NCBI RefSeq assembly: GCF_003063645.1
Contig: NZ_NESJ01000008.1
Span: 124,001-188,000, forward strand
Origin: Limnohabitans sp. 2KL-51
GTDB taxonomy: Bacteria > Pseudomonadota > Gammaproteobacteria > Burkholderiales > Burkholderiaceae_C
Reading direction: 5' to 3'
DNA length: 64,000 bases
The notes beneath the pieces are model-generated. The model was not told the origin of the DNA and did no database searches. It saw only the letters and a program-made list of their open reading frames with translations. Below, in pieces: positions 8,269 to 16,314 of this stretch (the first letter of the stretch is position 1; each line of letters starts with the position of its first letter). The position numbers and the translations under genes were made by a program.

Positions 8269-9567
8269 TCATCTCAGCATCCATTTCATCGGCTCGATGA
8301 CGATGGAGGGGAAAGCAATCAACAAGGCCAGCACGCCCAACTGCGCCCACAAGAATGGCAGAACGCCTTTGAAAGCGGTGTCCATGTTGATCTTGGCCAC
8401 ACCACACACCACGTTGAGCACCGTGCCCACGGGCGGCGTGATCAAGCCGATGGCGTTGTTCATGATGAACAGGACACCAAAATAAACCGGGTCAATGCCG
8501 GCCTTAAGGACCAGTGGCATCAGCACGGGTGTGAGGATCAGCACCGTAGGTGTGAAGTCGAGCGCCGTGCCCACCACAATGACCAAGAGCATCAACACCA
8601 CCATGAGCAAAGTCTTGTTGCCCATCAGCGGCTCCATCATGCGGGCCACTTCGGCCGGGATGTTGGCCACCGTGATCAGCCAGGCGCTGACCATGGCGGC
8701 TGCAACCAAAAACATGATGACCGATGTGGTCTTGCCGGCTGCCAAAATCAGGCTGTAGAGCTTGGACCATTGCAATTCACGGTAAATGAACGCGCCCACC
8801 ACAAAGCTGTAAACCGCCGCCACCACCGCTGCCTCGGTGGGGGTGAACACACCGAACTTCATACCGCCAATAATGAAGACCGGCAAGCCGAGCGCCAGGA
8901 TACCTTCACGCGTGGCTTTCAATTTGTCAGACAGATTCATGCGGGTTCCCGGCTGCACGTTTTCGCGCTTGGCTACCCACCACCAAGTCAAGCCAATCGC
9001 CACACCCATCAAAAGGCCCGGCACGATGCCCGCCAAGAAAAGCTTGGTGATGGACACGTTGGCCGCCACACCAAAGATGATGAAGCCAATAGAAGGCGGA
9101 ATCACCGGCGCGATGATGCCGCCCGAAGCGATCAAGCCGGCCGAGCGGCCCACGTTGTAGCCCGCCCGTTTCATCATCGGGATCAGCAAGGCTGCCAGCG
9201 CCGCCGTGTCGGCCACGGCCGAGCCCGACAACGAGGCCATGATGACCGCAGCCATGACGGCCACGTAACCCAACCCGCCCCTGAAATGACCGACCCAGGC
9301 CATGGCCAGGTTCACGATGCGGCGGCTCAGACCGCCCGCATTCATGAACTCACCGGCCAACAAGAAAAATGGCACGGCCAGCAGCGGAAAGTTGTCAGCA
9401 CCGTCCACAAAGCGCTGCGCCAGAATCTGGCTGTCAAACGCGTTGATCATGCCGTTGCTGGCCATGTAGGCCATCAGGCTCAAACCACACACCAACAAGG
9501 CGTAGGCTATGGGCATGCCAAGGGCCATGGCCCCCAGCAAGCTGAATACAAAAACGGCGATGGTCAT
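8269..9567 (-). CDS. dctM: TRAP transporter large permease (DctM family)
   Basis: 432-residue polytopic transport subunit with the blocks GSAVADTAALAALLIPMM, GGIIAPVIPPSIGFI and NNAIGLITPPVGTVLNV. It is clearly paralogous to the DctM at 1884, sharing those stretches nearly word for word. Its start overlaps the dctQ stop by four bases (9564-9567). Sodium- or proton-coupled uptake of the organic acid bound by the DctP encoded just downstream. Confidence 0.94.
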   Translation of the reverse strand: MTIAVFVFSLLGAMALGMPIAYALLVCGLSLMAYMASNGMINAFDSQILAQRFVDGADNFPLLAVPFFLLAGEFMNAGGLSRRIVNLAMAWVGHFRGGLGYVAVMAAVIMASLSGSAVADTAALAALLIPMMKRAGYNVGRSAGLIASGGIIAPVIPPSIGFIIFGVAANVSITKLFLAGIVPGLLMGVAIGLTWWWVAKRENVQPGTRMNLSDKLKATREGILALGLPVFIIGGMKFGVFTPTEAAVVAAVYSFVVGAFIYRELQWSKLYSLILAAGKTTSVIMFLVAAAMVSAWLITVANIPAEVARMMEPLMGNKTLLMVVLMLLVIVVGTALDFTPTVLILTPVLMPLVLKAGIDPVYFGVLFIMNNAIGLITPPVGTVLNVVCGVAKINMDTAFKGVLPFLWAQLGVLALLIAFPSIVIEPMKWMLR

Positions 9568-10145
9568 GCGCGGCCCCGCACCTCTGGGGTCATGCCGCCA
9601 GGTGTCACACCTTTTGGCTGCAAGTCATCCAGTACCACCGTGTCCTCAGACTCCACCACCATGACCAAGTCTTCCTCTTCCAGGCGACCGGTCAAGAGCA
9701 AGCGCAATTGGTTGAGGTTCATCACCGCCATGACGCTGGCTGTCACGTAACCAATGCCATAAATCCAGATCATGGAAATGCCCACCACCACCGAGATGTT
9801 GGTCACTTGCAAATCGTGCATCTTCCAGGTGCCCCAAAAGAACAGCACGTTGCAGCCGAGCATCATCGCTTCACTCAAGAAAAAGCACAGTTTTTTGCCG
9901 CCCAAGGGCAAGCGACGCACCAGCGTATCCACACCCAAATGGCCCTTCTCGCGCATGGCCACCATGGCCCCGAGGTAGGTCAGCCAAATGAAGCAGTAGC
10001 GCGACATCTCGTCCGAGATGGAAATACCTGAGTTGAAACCGTAGCGCAATACCACGTTGCCAAAGACCATGATCACCATGGCCACGAGGCAAGCCACCAC
10101 CAGAAATTCCAGCAGCTTGAAAAAGAGATCAATGATTTTGTGCAA
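9564..10145 (-). CDS. dctQ: TRAP transporter small permease (DctQ family)
   Basis: 193-residue membrane protein with four hydrophobic segments and the DctQ motifs RYGFNSGISISDEMSRY and MREKGHLGVDTL. It has a longer charged C-terminal tail (residues 155-193) than the DctQ at 1348. The ATG at 10145 lies 17 bases inside the 3' end of the regulator gene, so translation of regulator and transporter is probably coupled. Confidence 0.92.
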   Translation of the reverse strand: MHKIIDLFFKLLEFLVVACLVAMVIMVFGNVVLRYGFNSGISISDEMSRYCFIWLTYLGAMVAMREKGHLGVDTLVRRLPLGGKKLCFFLSEAMMLGCNVLFFWGTWKMHDLQVTNISVVVGISMIWIYGIGYVTASVMAVMNLNQLRLLLTGRLEEEDLVMVVESEDTVVLDDLQPKGVTPGGMTPEVRGRA

Positions 10146-10950
10146 GTGCGGCCCCTGATTTTTGAACGCTCATTTTGGCGTTGGGTTTGGTAAGGGCTTT
10201 CGGTTTGGTTTGGGTCTTGATCGGTGTGGCCAAGCCCGAGACCACCGGCAGTTTTTTACGAGACGACAGCACCAGATCGATGTCGTCTTTGGCCCCCTCG
10301 ATCAAGACCATGATGGCGCGTTCGGCTTTGGCTGGCTCCCGTGCGATCACAGCGTTGAGCACGGCACGGTGCAGCGGCAAAGAGTTTCTCGGGCCATCTT
10401 TGATGCGGGTAGAAATTTCAAAACTGGTTCGAAGCAAGGCGTTGAGGGCCTTGCTCATCTGCACCAGCATGCGGTTGTGTGAGGCCTGCAGCAAACCTTC
10501 GTGAAAGCGCAGATCGTGCGTAACGTAATCGCCGCCCTGTTCCACCGCTTGTTTCATGCCAGCGTAGGCAGCCTCGATGTGGACAATGTCTTCGGGTGCA
10601 GCCCGCTCGGCAGCCAGGCGAACCGCAGCGGGCTCCACCACACGGCGCAGCTCTTGCAGATCTTTCAAAAAATCTGGCGTCAGGCCGCAGCGCGCCTGCC
10701 AAGCCACCACATCGGGGTCAAACCAGTTCCAGTGTGCATCGGGCATGACTCGGGTGCCCACCTTGGGACCGGTCGAAAGCAGCCCCTTGGCCACCAGTGA
10801 CTTGATGGCTTCGCGCACCACGGTGCGGCTCACACCCAGCTCTTCACACAAGATCGGCTCAGGAGGCAGGCTCGCGCCCACACCATAGCGACCTGACAAA
10901 ATGGCCTGGCCCAATAAATCAAGAGAATTTTTGTGGAAATTGTTCGTCAT
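10129..10950 (-). CDS. GntR-family regulator, FadR/FCD subfamily
   Basis: 273-residue repressor-type protein. Residues about 10-75 form the winged helix with the signature LCEELGVSRTVVREAIKSL; residues about 95-220 form the all-helical FCD ligand domain, with His-containing segments (HDLRFHEGLL and SLPLHRAVLNAV) that usually bind a metal and the acid ligand. The basic tail (KTQTKPKALTKPNAK) is unusual and low in complexity. It heads the operon with dctQMP and the enolase-type dehydratase, and lies divergent from the IlvD-type dehydratase. The 15-bp sites at 10973 and 11086 are its likely operators, with derepression by a pathway acid. Both points are inferred. Confidence 0.9.
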   Translation of the reverse strand: MTNNFHKNSLDLLGQAILSGRYGVGASLPPEPILCEELGVSRTVVREAIKSLVAKGLLSTGPKVGTRVMPDAHWNWFDPDVVAWQARCGLTPDFLKDLQELRRVVEPAAVRLAAERAAPEDIVHIEAAYAGMKQAVEQGGDYVTHDLRFHEGLLQASHNRMLVQMSKALNALLRTSFEISTRIKDGPRNSLPLHRAVLNAVIAREPAKAERAIMVLIEGAKDDIDLVLSSRKKLPVVSGLATPIKTQTKPKALTKPNAKMSVQKSGAALAQNH

Positions 10951-10972
10951 GGCCTAAAGCGTTTGAGCGACC

Positions 10973-10987
10973 TATCATATGATGATT
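10973..10987. promoter_or_regulatory. Candidate FadR-type operator, copy 1
   Basis: TATCATATGATGATT, containing the perfect palindrome ATCATATGAT, 23 bases before the regulator start. It agrees at 12 of 15 positions with the reverse complement of the site at 11086-11100, giving the shared pattern TATCRTATGAYGATW. Confidence 0.6.
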
Positions 10988-11010
10988 GAAGGCCTGAAAC
11001 AGACTCTGGT

Positions 11011-11046
11011 AAACCCTAGGCTCAGTCGTCTTGGTGTCTAGGGTTT
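11011..11046. repeat. Inverted repeat in the divergent promoter region
   Basis: AAACCCTAG at 11011-11019 and its exact complement CTAGGGTTT at 11038-11046 are separated by 18 bases, midway between the two candidate FadR-type sites. It could be a further regulator site or a leader hairpin; nothing decides between these. Confidence 0.4.
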
Positions 11047-11085
11047 GCCCCATGTCGCTGGTTTTACAAAGCCCGCTTGTTTTTC

Positions 11086-11100
11086 TATCGTCATACGATA
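11086..11100. promoter_or_regulatory. Candidate FadR-type operator, copy 2
   Basis: TATCGTCATACGATA, with TATCG and CGATA as exact inverted arms, 45 bases before the start of the IlvD-type dehydratase. Read on the other strand it is TATCGTATGACGATA and matches the site next to the regulator gene, so both divergent units are probably controlled together. Confidence 0.6.
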
Positions 11101-11144
11101 GGATTTTCAAGATTCACCATTGACCTTCAACCAGGACACGCATC

Positions 11145-12893
11145 ATGAGCGACAACAACGGCAGCCCGCCCCGCAAAAAGCCCGAAGACCTGCGAAGCCA
11201 GCAATGGTTTGGTCGCCAAGACCGCGATGGCTTTGCCTATCGCAGCTGGGTCAAGGGCAAAGGCGTGCCGCATGACCAGTTTGATGGCCGCCCGGTCATT
11301 GGCATCTGCAACACCTTCAGCGAACTCACGCCCTGCAACTCGCACTTCCGCACGCTGGCCGAGCAGGTCAAGATCGGGGTTTATGAAGCGGGTGGCTTTC
11401 CGCTTGAATTCCCCGTGATGTCGCTGGGCGAAACCCTGCTGCGCCCTACCGCCATGCTCTACCGCAACCTGGCCAGCATGGACGTGGAAGAAAGCATTCG
11501 CGGCAACCCGATCGATGGCGTGGTGCTGCTGATGGGCTGCGACAAAACCACCCCCAGCTTGCTGATGGGCGCATCCAGCGTGGGCCTGCCCACCATCGGC
11601 GTCTCGGGCGGCCCCATGCTGAACGGCAAATGGCGCGGGCAAGAACTCGGCTCAGGCACGGGCGTCTGGAGCATGAGCGAGCAAGTGCGTGCAGGCACAC
11701 TCAAATTGGCCGACTTCTTTGAAGCCGAAAGCTGCATGCACCGCAGCCACGGCCACTGCATGACCATGGGCACCGCCAGCACCATGGCCAGCATGGTCGA
11801 GGCACTGGGCATTGGCCTGCCCGGCAACGCCGCCTACCCCGCGGTGGACGGCCGACGCAATGTGCTGGCCCGCGATGCGGGGCGCCGAATCGTGGAGATG
11901 GTGCACACCGACCAAACCATCAGCAAAGTGCTCACACGCGAAGCCTTTGAAAACGCCATCCGCACGCTGGCCGCGATTGGCGGCTCAACCAACGCCGTGA
12001 TCCACCTGATCGCGATTGCCGGTCGCCTCGGCCTGAAGCTCACCGTGGACGACTTTGAGCGCTTGGGCAGCGATCTGCCTTGCCTGTTAAATTTGCAGCC
12101 CTCAGGTGACCACCTGATGGAAGACTTTTGCTATGCCGGTGGTCTGCCGGTGGTGATGAAAGAAATCGAGCACTTGCTGCACAAAGACATCGTGACCGTG
12201 AGCGGCAAGACCGTGGCCGAGAACAACGCCAACGCCGTCAACTACGACCCGCGCGTGATCAAAACATTTGCAGCCCCTTTCAAAGAAAAGGCAGGCATCG
12301 CCATCCTGCGCGGCAACCTGGCCCCGCGTGGCGCGGTCATCAAACCCAGCGCTGCCACACCTTCGCTGATGGTGCACACTGGCCGCGCCGTGGTGTTTGA
12401 AGACAGCCACGATTTCCACAAACGCATCGACGATGAGAGCCTGGATGTGGACGAGAACTGCATCCTGGTGCTCAAGAACTGTGGCCCTAAGGGCTACCCC
12501 GGCATGGCCGAGGTGGGCAACATGCCGCTGCCGCCCAAGGTGCTGCGCAAAGGCATCACCGACATGGTGCGCATCTCGGACGCCCGCATGAGCGGCACGG
12601 CCTACGGCACCGTGGTGCTGCACACCACGCCCGAAGCCGCTGCGGGCGGGCCGCTGGCCGTGGTCCAAAACGGCGACATGATCGAACTGAACGTGCCCGA
12701 GCGCAAACTGCAACTGCTCATCAGCGACGAAGAACTGGCGCGCCGTTTGGCCCTTTGGGAAAAGCCCGCCCCCGCCATGAACTCAGGTTACTGGAAGCTC
12801 TATATTGACCATGTGCTGCAAGCCGACGAAGGTGCGGACATGGACTTTTTGGTCGGCCAGCGCGGCTCGGCCGTGCCCAAAGACAACCATTGA
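11145..12893 (+). CDS. IlvD/Edd-family aldonate dehydratase (L-arabinonate dehydratase type)
   Basis: 582-residue iron-sulfur dehydratase. Candidate [2Fe-2S] ligands are Cys64 (LTPCNSH), Cys132 (GCDKTTPS) and Cys205 (GHCMTMGTAS), spaced as in pentonate dehydratases; Lys134 in GCDKTTP is the expected carbamylated metal-site lysine, and SDARMSGT near residue 482 is the conserved C-terminal motif. It removes water from a sugar acid to give a 2-keto-3-deoxy acid. Length and the N-terminal FGRQDRDGFAYRSW segment point to the L-arabinonate/D-xylonate branch rather than to branched-chain amino-acid IlvD. It is followed after 16 bases by denD and is probably controlled by the divergent FadR-type regulator. 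Confidence 0.9.
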   Translation: MSDNNGSPPRKKPEDLRSQQWFGRQDRDGFAYRSWVKGKGVPHDQFDGRPVIGICNTFSELTPCNSHFRTLAEQVKIGVYEAGGFPLEFPVMSLGETLLRPTAMLYRNLASMDVEESIRGNPIDGVVLLMGCDKTTPSLLMGASSVGLPTIGVSGGPMLNGKWRGQELGSGTGVWSMSEQVRAGTLKLADFFEAESCMHRSHGHCMTMGTASTMASMVEALGIGLPGNAAYPAVDGRRNVLARDAGRRIVEMVHTDQTISKVLTREAFENAIRTLAAIGGSTNAVIHLIAIAGRLGLKLTVDDFERLGSDLPCLLNLQPSGDHLMEDFCYAGGLPVVMKEIEHLLHKDIVTVSGKTVAENNANAVNYDPRVIKTFAAPFKEKAGIAILRGNLAPRGAVIKPSAATPSLMVHTGRAVVFEDSHDFHKRIDDESLDVDENCILVLKNCGPKGYPGMAEVGNMPLPPKVLRKGITDMVRISDARMSGTAYGTVVLHTTPEAAAGGPLAVVQNGDMIELNVPERKLQLLISDEELARRLALWEKPAPAMNSGYWKLYIDHVLQADEGADMDFLVGQRGSAVPKDNH

Positions 12894-12909
12894 TATTCAA
12901 GGAAACAAG

Positions 12910-13926
12910 ATGCGTATTTTGATCACCGGCGGTGCCGGATTTTTGGGCGCTCGCCTGGCCCGCGAGATTTTGAAACGCGGCCAACTCAACGGGCAAAGCG
13001 TGAGCGAATTGGTGATTGCCGACCTCTTCCACGCGCCTGCCGACCTGCTGGCCGACCCACGGGTCAAGGGCCATGCAGGCCCCATGCTGGAACAAGCCCA
13101 GTTGTTCAAGAGCGGGTTTGACGGCGTGTTCCACCTCGCGTCGGCCGTTTCGGGTGAATGCGAGCTGGACTTTGATTTGGGCTTGCGCTCTAACGTGGAC
13201 AGCAGCCGTTTGTTGCTCGACAGCATCCGTGCGTCCACCGAGCGATTGGGCAAAGCCCCGCGCCTGGTGTTTGCCAGCTCGGTCGCGGTGTTCGGGCCCG
13301 ATGCGGCCAACCCCATGCCCGCGCTGGTGGCCGACACCACCTTGCCCACGCCACAAACCTCGTATGGCACGCACAAGCTGATGATCGAGTACATGGTCGC
13401 CGACTACACCCGCAAGGGCTACATCGACGGCCGCGCCGCCCGCCTGATGACGGTGGCCGTGCGCCCTGGCAAACCCAACGGTGCAGCGTCTTCGTTCTTC
13501 AGCGGCATCATCCGCGAGCCCTTGGCGGGCACGGCTACCACCTGCCCTGTGGACGCGCATGTGTCGCACCCCATCTCTTCGCCTGGCACCACCGTTCATG
13601 GCCTGATCACCGTGTTCGAGGCCAGCCGCGAAGCCTTCGGTGGCCGCATGGCGCTGAACCTGCCGGGCCTGAACGTCAAGGTCAGCGACATGCTGGCCGC
13701 GCTTGAAAAAGTCGCTGGCCCCGCTGTGCGCGCCCGCGTGACTTTTCAGAAAGACGAACGCATCGCCGCCATCGTGGACAACTGGGCCAAGGGCTGCACC
13801 TTTGAGCGCGCACATGCTCTAGGCCTCCGAGCCGATGCCAGCTACGAAGCCATCATCGAGCAGTACATCGAGGACTGCAAAACCCGCCCAGGCTACCCGG
13901 CCGAGGCCTTGAACGGTTTGAAGTGA
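12910..13926 (+). CDS. denD: D-erythronate dehydrogenase-like NAD-dependent epimerase/dehydratase
   Basis: 338-residue extended SDR. The Rossmann motif GGAGFLG is at residues 7-13; ASSVAVFG holds the catalytic Ser and YGTHK the Tyr-x3-Lys pair. The N-terminus, FHLASAVSGECELDFDLG and the RPGKPNGAASSFFSGIIREPL block are characteristic of DenD, which oxidises D-erythronate at C2 as the first step of tetronate catabolism. The ATG at 12910 follows AAGGAAACAAG; an upstream in-frame start would overlap the dehydratase. Kinase and isomerase partners of the tetronate pathway (DenK, OiaT/OiaX/OiaC) are not seen here, so its role in this locus may differ. Confidence 0.85.
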   Translation: MRILITGGAGFLGARLAREILKRGQLNGQSVSELVIADLFHAPADLLADPRVKGHAGPMLEQAQLFKSGFDGVFHLASAVSGECELDFDLGLRSNVDSSRLLLDSIRASTERLGKAPRLVFASSVAVFGPDAANPMPALVADTTLPTPQTSYGTHKLMIEYMVADYTRKGYIDGRAARLMTVAVRPGKPNGAASSFFSGIIREPLAGTATTCPVDAHVSHPISSPGTTVHGLITVFEASREAFGGRMALNLPGLNVKVSDMLAALEKVAGPAVRARVTFQKDERIAAIVDNWAKGCTFERAHALGLRADASYEAIIEQYIEDCKTRPGYPAEALNGLK

Positions 13927-13931
13927 GCTTT

Positions 13932-13972
13932 AAAAAAGGCCGCCACGCTGATGCTGCGTGGCGGCCTTTTTT
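13932..13972. terminator. Bidirectional intrinsic terminator
   Basis: AAAAAAGGCCGCCACGC pairs with GCGTGGCGGCCTTTTTT in a 17-bp stem with a 7-base loop. T runs follow on both strands, so it ends both denD and the convergent PLP-enzyme gene. Confidence 0.9.
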
Positions 13973-13989
13973 CACCATGTGTTCATGGT

Positions 13990-15270
13990 TCAAAAATGCG
14001 TGCTGATCGCCCCGCTGATGCGGCCATCGTCTTCGATGATGGCCATCCAGCGCCATTTGTCAAAGGTGGTGCAGGGGTGAGAAATGCCCATTGCCACCCG
14101 ATCCCCCACCTGCGGCCAGACGCCTTCGGCGTCAAACACCATGTGCGCGTGCTGGTCACTCAAGGCCTTGACTTTCCACGATTCGGGTGTGGCCTGTATC
14201 GCATTGGCACCACGATGACCGCGCGCTGCCCAGCGCACCGGCATGGGCAAGCATTGGTCAAAAGACAGGTCGCGCCGCCCCGCGCTCAAAATGGCCAGCC
14301 CCGGCTCAGGCACCGACTGCACTTTGGCCCATATCTCCAGCGCGGGCTGCAGCGACGCGCTCAAGCCCTCACGCGCTTCTACCAGCTTCAGGTAACGGGC
14401 GTAGTTCCAGTGGTCGTGCGTGACATAACAGCCCGAGCGCAACACGCCTTGGATCGGGCGGCTTTTGACCTGGGTTTTGAGCATCGGGATCACCAGATCG
14501 AACACGGCCGAGCCACCCGCCGACAACAAGACCTCGTCAGCGCCCCACAAGTGCTGTTCATCGATCTGCTGGACCAGCGCCTGCACACCGCGCACCAGGG
14601 CGCTGACGGCCTCCATGTCGTGGGCGCTGTCACACTTACCCAGCCCGCCCTCGTAGCACTCCACACCGCCCAAACGCACCACGCCCGACTCGGCCATGGC
14701 CTGTGCCAACAGCAAGGCTTGTTCGTGGGTGCGGCAACCCGTGCGGTAGCCCGCGATGCCCAGCTCCAAAAGCACATCCCAACAACGCGGCTGACCGCGC
14801 CGTGTACCCCAGTCGGTCAAGGTCTGCAACTGCGCCAGCGAATCAACCAAAAACCAGACGCGCGCTTGCGGGTGCTGCCGCAACAAAAAATCAAGCCCGT
14901 CCAGATCGGCATCGGACACCAACTGGTTGGCGATGATGGCGCGCTGCGCCCCGGCCGCCAGGCCCACGCGAAGCTGGTGCACATTGGCAAAAGTCAGGCC
15001 CCAGGCCCCGGCTTGCAGTTGCATGCGAAACAACTCGGGCGACATCGTGGTCTTGCCGTGCGGAGCCAGTGCCACGCCTTTGCGCTGCACAAAGTCCTGC
15101 ATCCAGGCCAAGTTGTGCGTGAGGGCTGGGCGGCGCAGAACGGCCACCGGGTAAGCCAGCGCATCGTCCAGCAAATGCCAGCCGCGCGCGCCCAACTGCG
15201 ACACCGCGCAAGGCTCGGCCGCCAAGGGGAAGCCTTTGCAAGCAGCGTTCAGTACAAAATCGTGTTCCAT
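13990..15270 (-). CDS. PLP-dependent D-threonine aldolase/D-serine deaminase-like enzyme
   Basis: 426-residue protein of the alanine racemase N-terminal barrel type. The PLP lysine is in LAPHGKTTM near residue 65. C-terminal zinc-site features of the D-serine dehydratase-like domain are present (GDRVAMGISHPCTTFDKW near residue 395, with His and Cys). Relatives are annotated amino-acid deaminase or D-threonine aldolase and act on D-beta-hydroxy amino acids. The start at 15270 is chosen because GGAG lies 9 bases upstream; an in-frame ATG at 15285 would include that site. It is divergent from kdgK by 81 bases. Its place in a sugar-acid locus is unexplained. Confidence 0.82.
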   Translation of the reverse strand: MEHDFVLNAACKGFPLAAEPCAVSQLGARGWHLLDDALAYPVAVLRRPALTHNLAWMQDFVQRKGVALAPHGKTTMSPELFRMQLQAGAWGLTFANVHQLRVGLAAGAQRAIIANQLVSDADLDGLDFLLRQHPQARVWFLVDSLAQLQTLTDWGTRRGQPRCWDVLLELGIAGYRTGCRTHEQALLLAQAMAESGVVRLGGVECYEGGLGKCDSAHDMEAVSALVRGVQALVQQIDEQHLWGADEVLLSAGGSAVFDLVIPMLKTQVKSRPIQGVLRSGCYVTHDHWNYARYLKLVEAREGLSASLQPALEIWAKVQSVPEPGLAILSAGRRDLSFDQCLPMPVRWAARGHRGANAIQATPESWKVKALSDQHAHMVFDAEGVWPQVGDRVAMGISHPCTTFDKWRWMAIIEDDGRISGAISTHF

Positions 15271-15351
15271 GGTTCTGTGCTCCATTCACCGCGTGGACAA
15301 TCCAACTTCGATTCTCCCACCGCCCACTGAATCTATTTTGCTTTTGTTCGC

Positions 15352-16314
15352 ATGACACACCCCTCCAAAACCCTCGACATCGTGGCCCTCGGCGAAGCCA
15401 TGGTCGAGTTCAACCAAACCCCAGGCCAAGCCCCCGACGAGGCGCCGATGTACCTTCAGGGATTTGGCGGAGACACCAGCAACGCCGCCATTGCAGCTGC
15501 GCGGGCTGGCGCACACGTGGCTTACCTGAGCCGCTTGGGCACGGACCGCTGGGGCGAGCGCCTCATGGACCTCTGGCAGCGCGAAAACGTGGGCACCACC
15601 ACCGTGCTGCGCGATGTCCAAGCACCTACAGGCATGTACTTTGTCAGCCACGATGCACAAGGCCATCACTTCAGCTACGCCCGTGCCGGATCGGCCGCCA
15701 GCCGCATGCAACCGACAGACCTCGCGCACTGGCAAGATACCATCGCCAGCAGCCAGTGGCTTCACCTGTCGGGCATCTCGCTGGCGATCTCAAGCTCAGC
15801 CTGCGACACGGCTTTTGCCGCCATGCAGCTCGCCCGCAACGTCGGCACACAGGTGGCACTCGACTCCAACTTGCGCTTGTCGTTGTGGCCCTTGGCCCGA
15901 GCACAAGCCTGCATCCGCCATGCGGTGAGCTTGTGTAATTTGTTTTTGCCCAGCCTCGAAGACATGACCGCCCTCACCGGCCTCACCCAAGCGCAAGACA
16001 TCATTGACTGGAGCCATGCACACGGCGCAGCGCAGGTGGTGCTCAAGCTGGGCGCAGACGGCGCGTTGGCCAGCGACGGCACCCAGCGCCGCAGCGTGCC
16101 GGGTTGTGCCGTGCACGCACGGGACGCCACCGGCGCAGGCGACTGTTTTGCGGGCAACCTGTTGGCGCAACTGTCTTCGGACCACAACCTGTGGGACGCC
16201 ACGGCCTATGCCAACGCCGCAGCCGCCTTATCGGTGCAGGGCATCGGGGCAGTGAGTCCTTTGCCTAGGCGTGATGCGGTGCTGGACCTGCTGAATAAAG
16301 GCACACACGCATGA
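15352..16314 (+). CDS. kdgK: 2-dehydro-3-deoxygluconokinase (PfkB family)
   Basis: 320-residue ribokinase-fold sugar kinase. It begins with the family pattern VALGEAMVEFNQTPG, has FGGDTSNAAIAAARAGAHVAYLSRLG (PfkB signature 1) near residues 38-63 and HARDATGAGDCFAGN (signature 2, with catalytic Asp) near residues 254-268. It phosphorylates 2-keto-3-deoxygluconate to KDPG. Its stop overlaps dgoK by four bases (ATGA). Together with the two dehydratases upstream it supplies the next step for 2-keto-3-deoxy acids. Confidence 0.9.
   Translation: MTHPSKTLDIVALGEAMVEFNQTPGQAPDEAPMYLQGFGGDTSNAAIAAARAGAHVAYLSRLGTDRWGERLMDLWQRENVGTTTVLRDVQAPTGMYFVSHDAQGHHFSYARAGSAASRMQPTDLAHWQDTIASSQWLHLSGISLAISSSACDTAFAAMQLARNVGTQVALDSNLRLSLWPLARAQACIRHAVSLCNLFLPSLEDMTALTGLTQAQDIIDWSHAHGAAQVVLKLGADGALASDGTQRRSVPGCAVHARDATGAGDCFAGNLLAQLSSDHNLWDATAYANAAAALSVQGIGAVSPLPRRDAVLDLLNKGTHA

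Noticed and set aside
8236-9750. Long plus-strand open frame opposite dctM and dctQ
   Set aside because: It is the antisense shadow of clear TRAP permease genes; its product is rich in His, Arg and Gln without any family motif.
11145-12893. Assignment as dihydroxy-acid dehydratase IlvD of amino-acid synthesis
   Set aside because: Context, N-terminal segment and Cys spacing match the pentonate dehydratase branch.
13951-15330. Long plus-strand open frame opposite the PLP enzyme gene
   Set aside because: Antisense shadow in GC-rich DNA; it spans the terminator and the promoter region and shows no domain.
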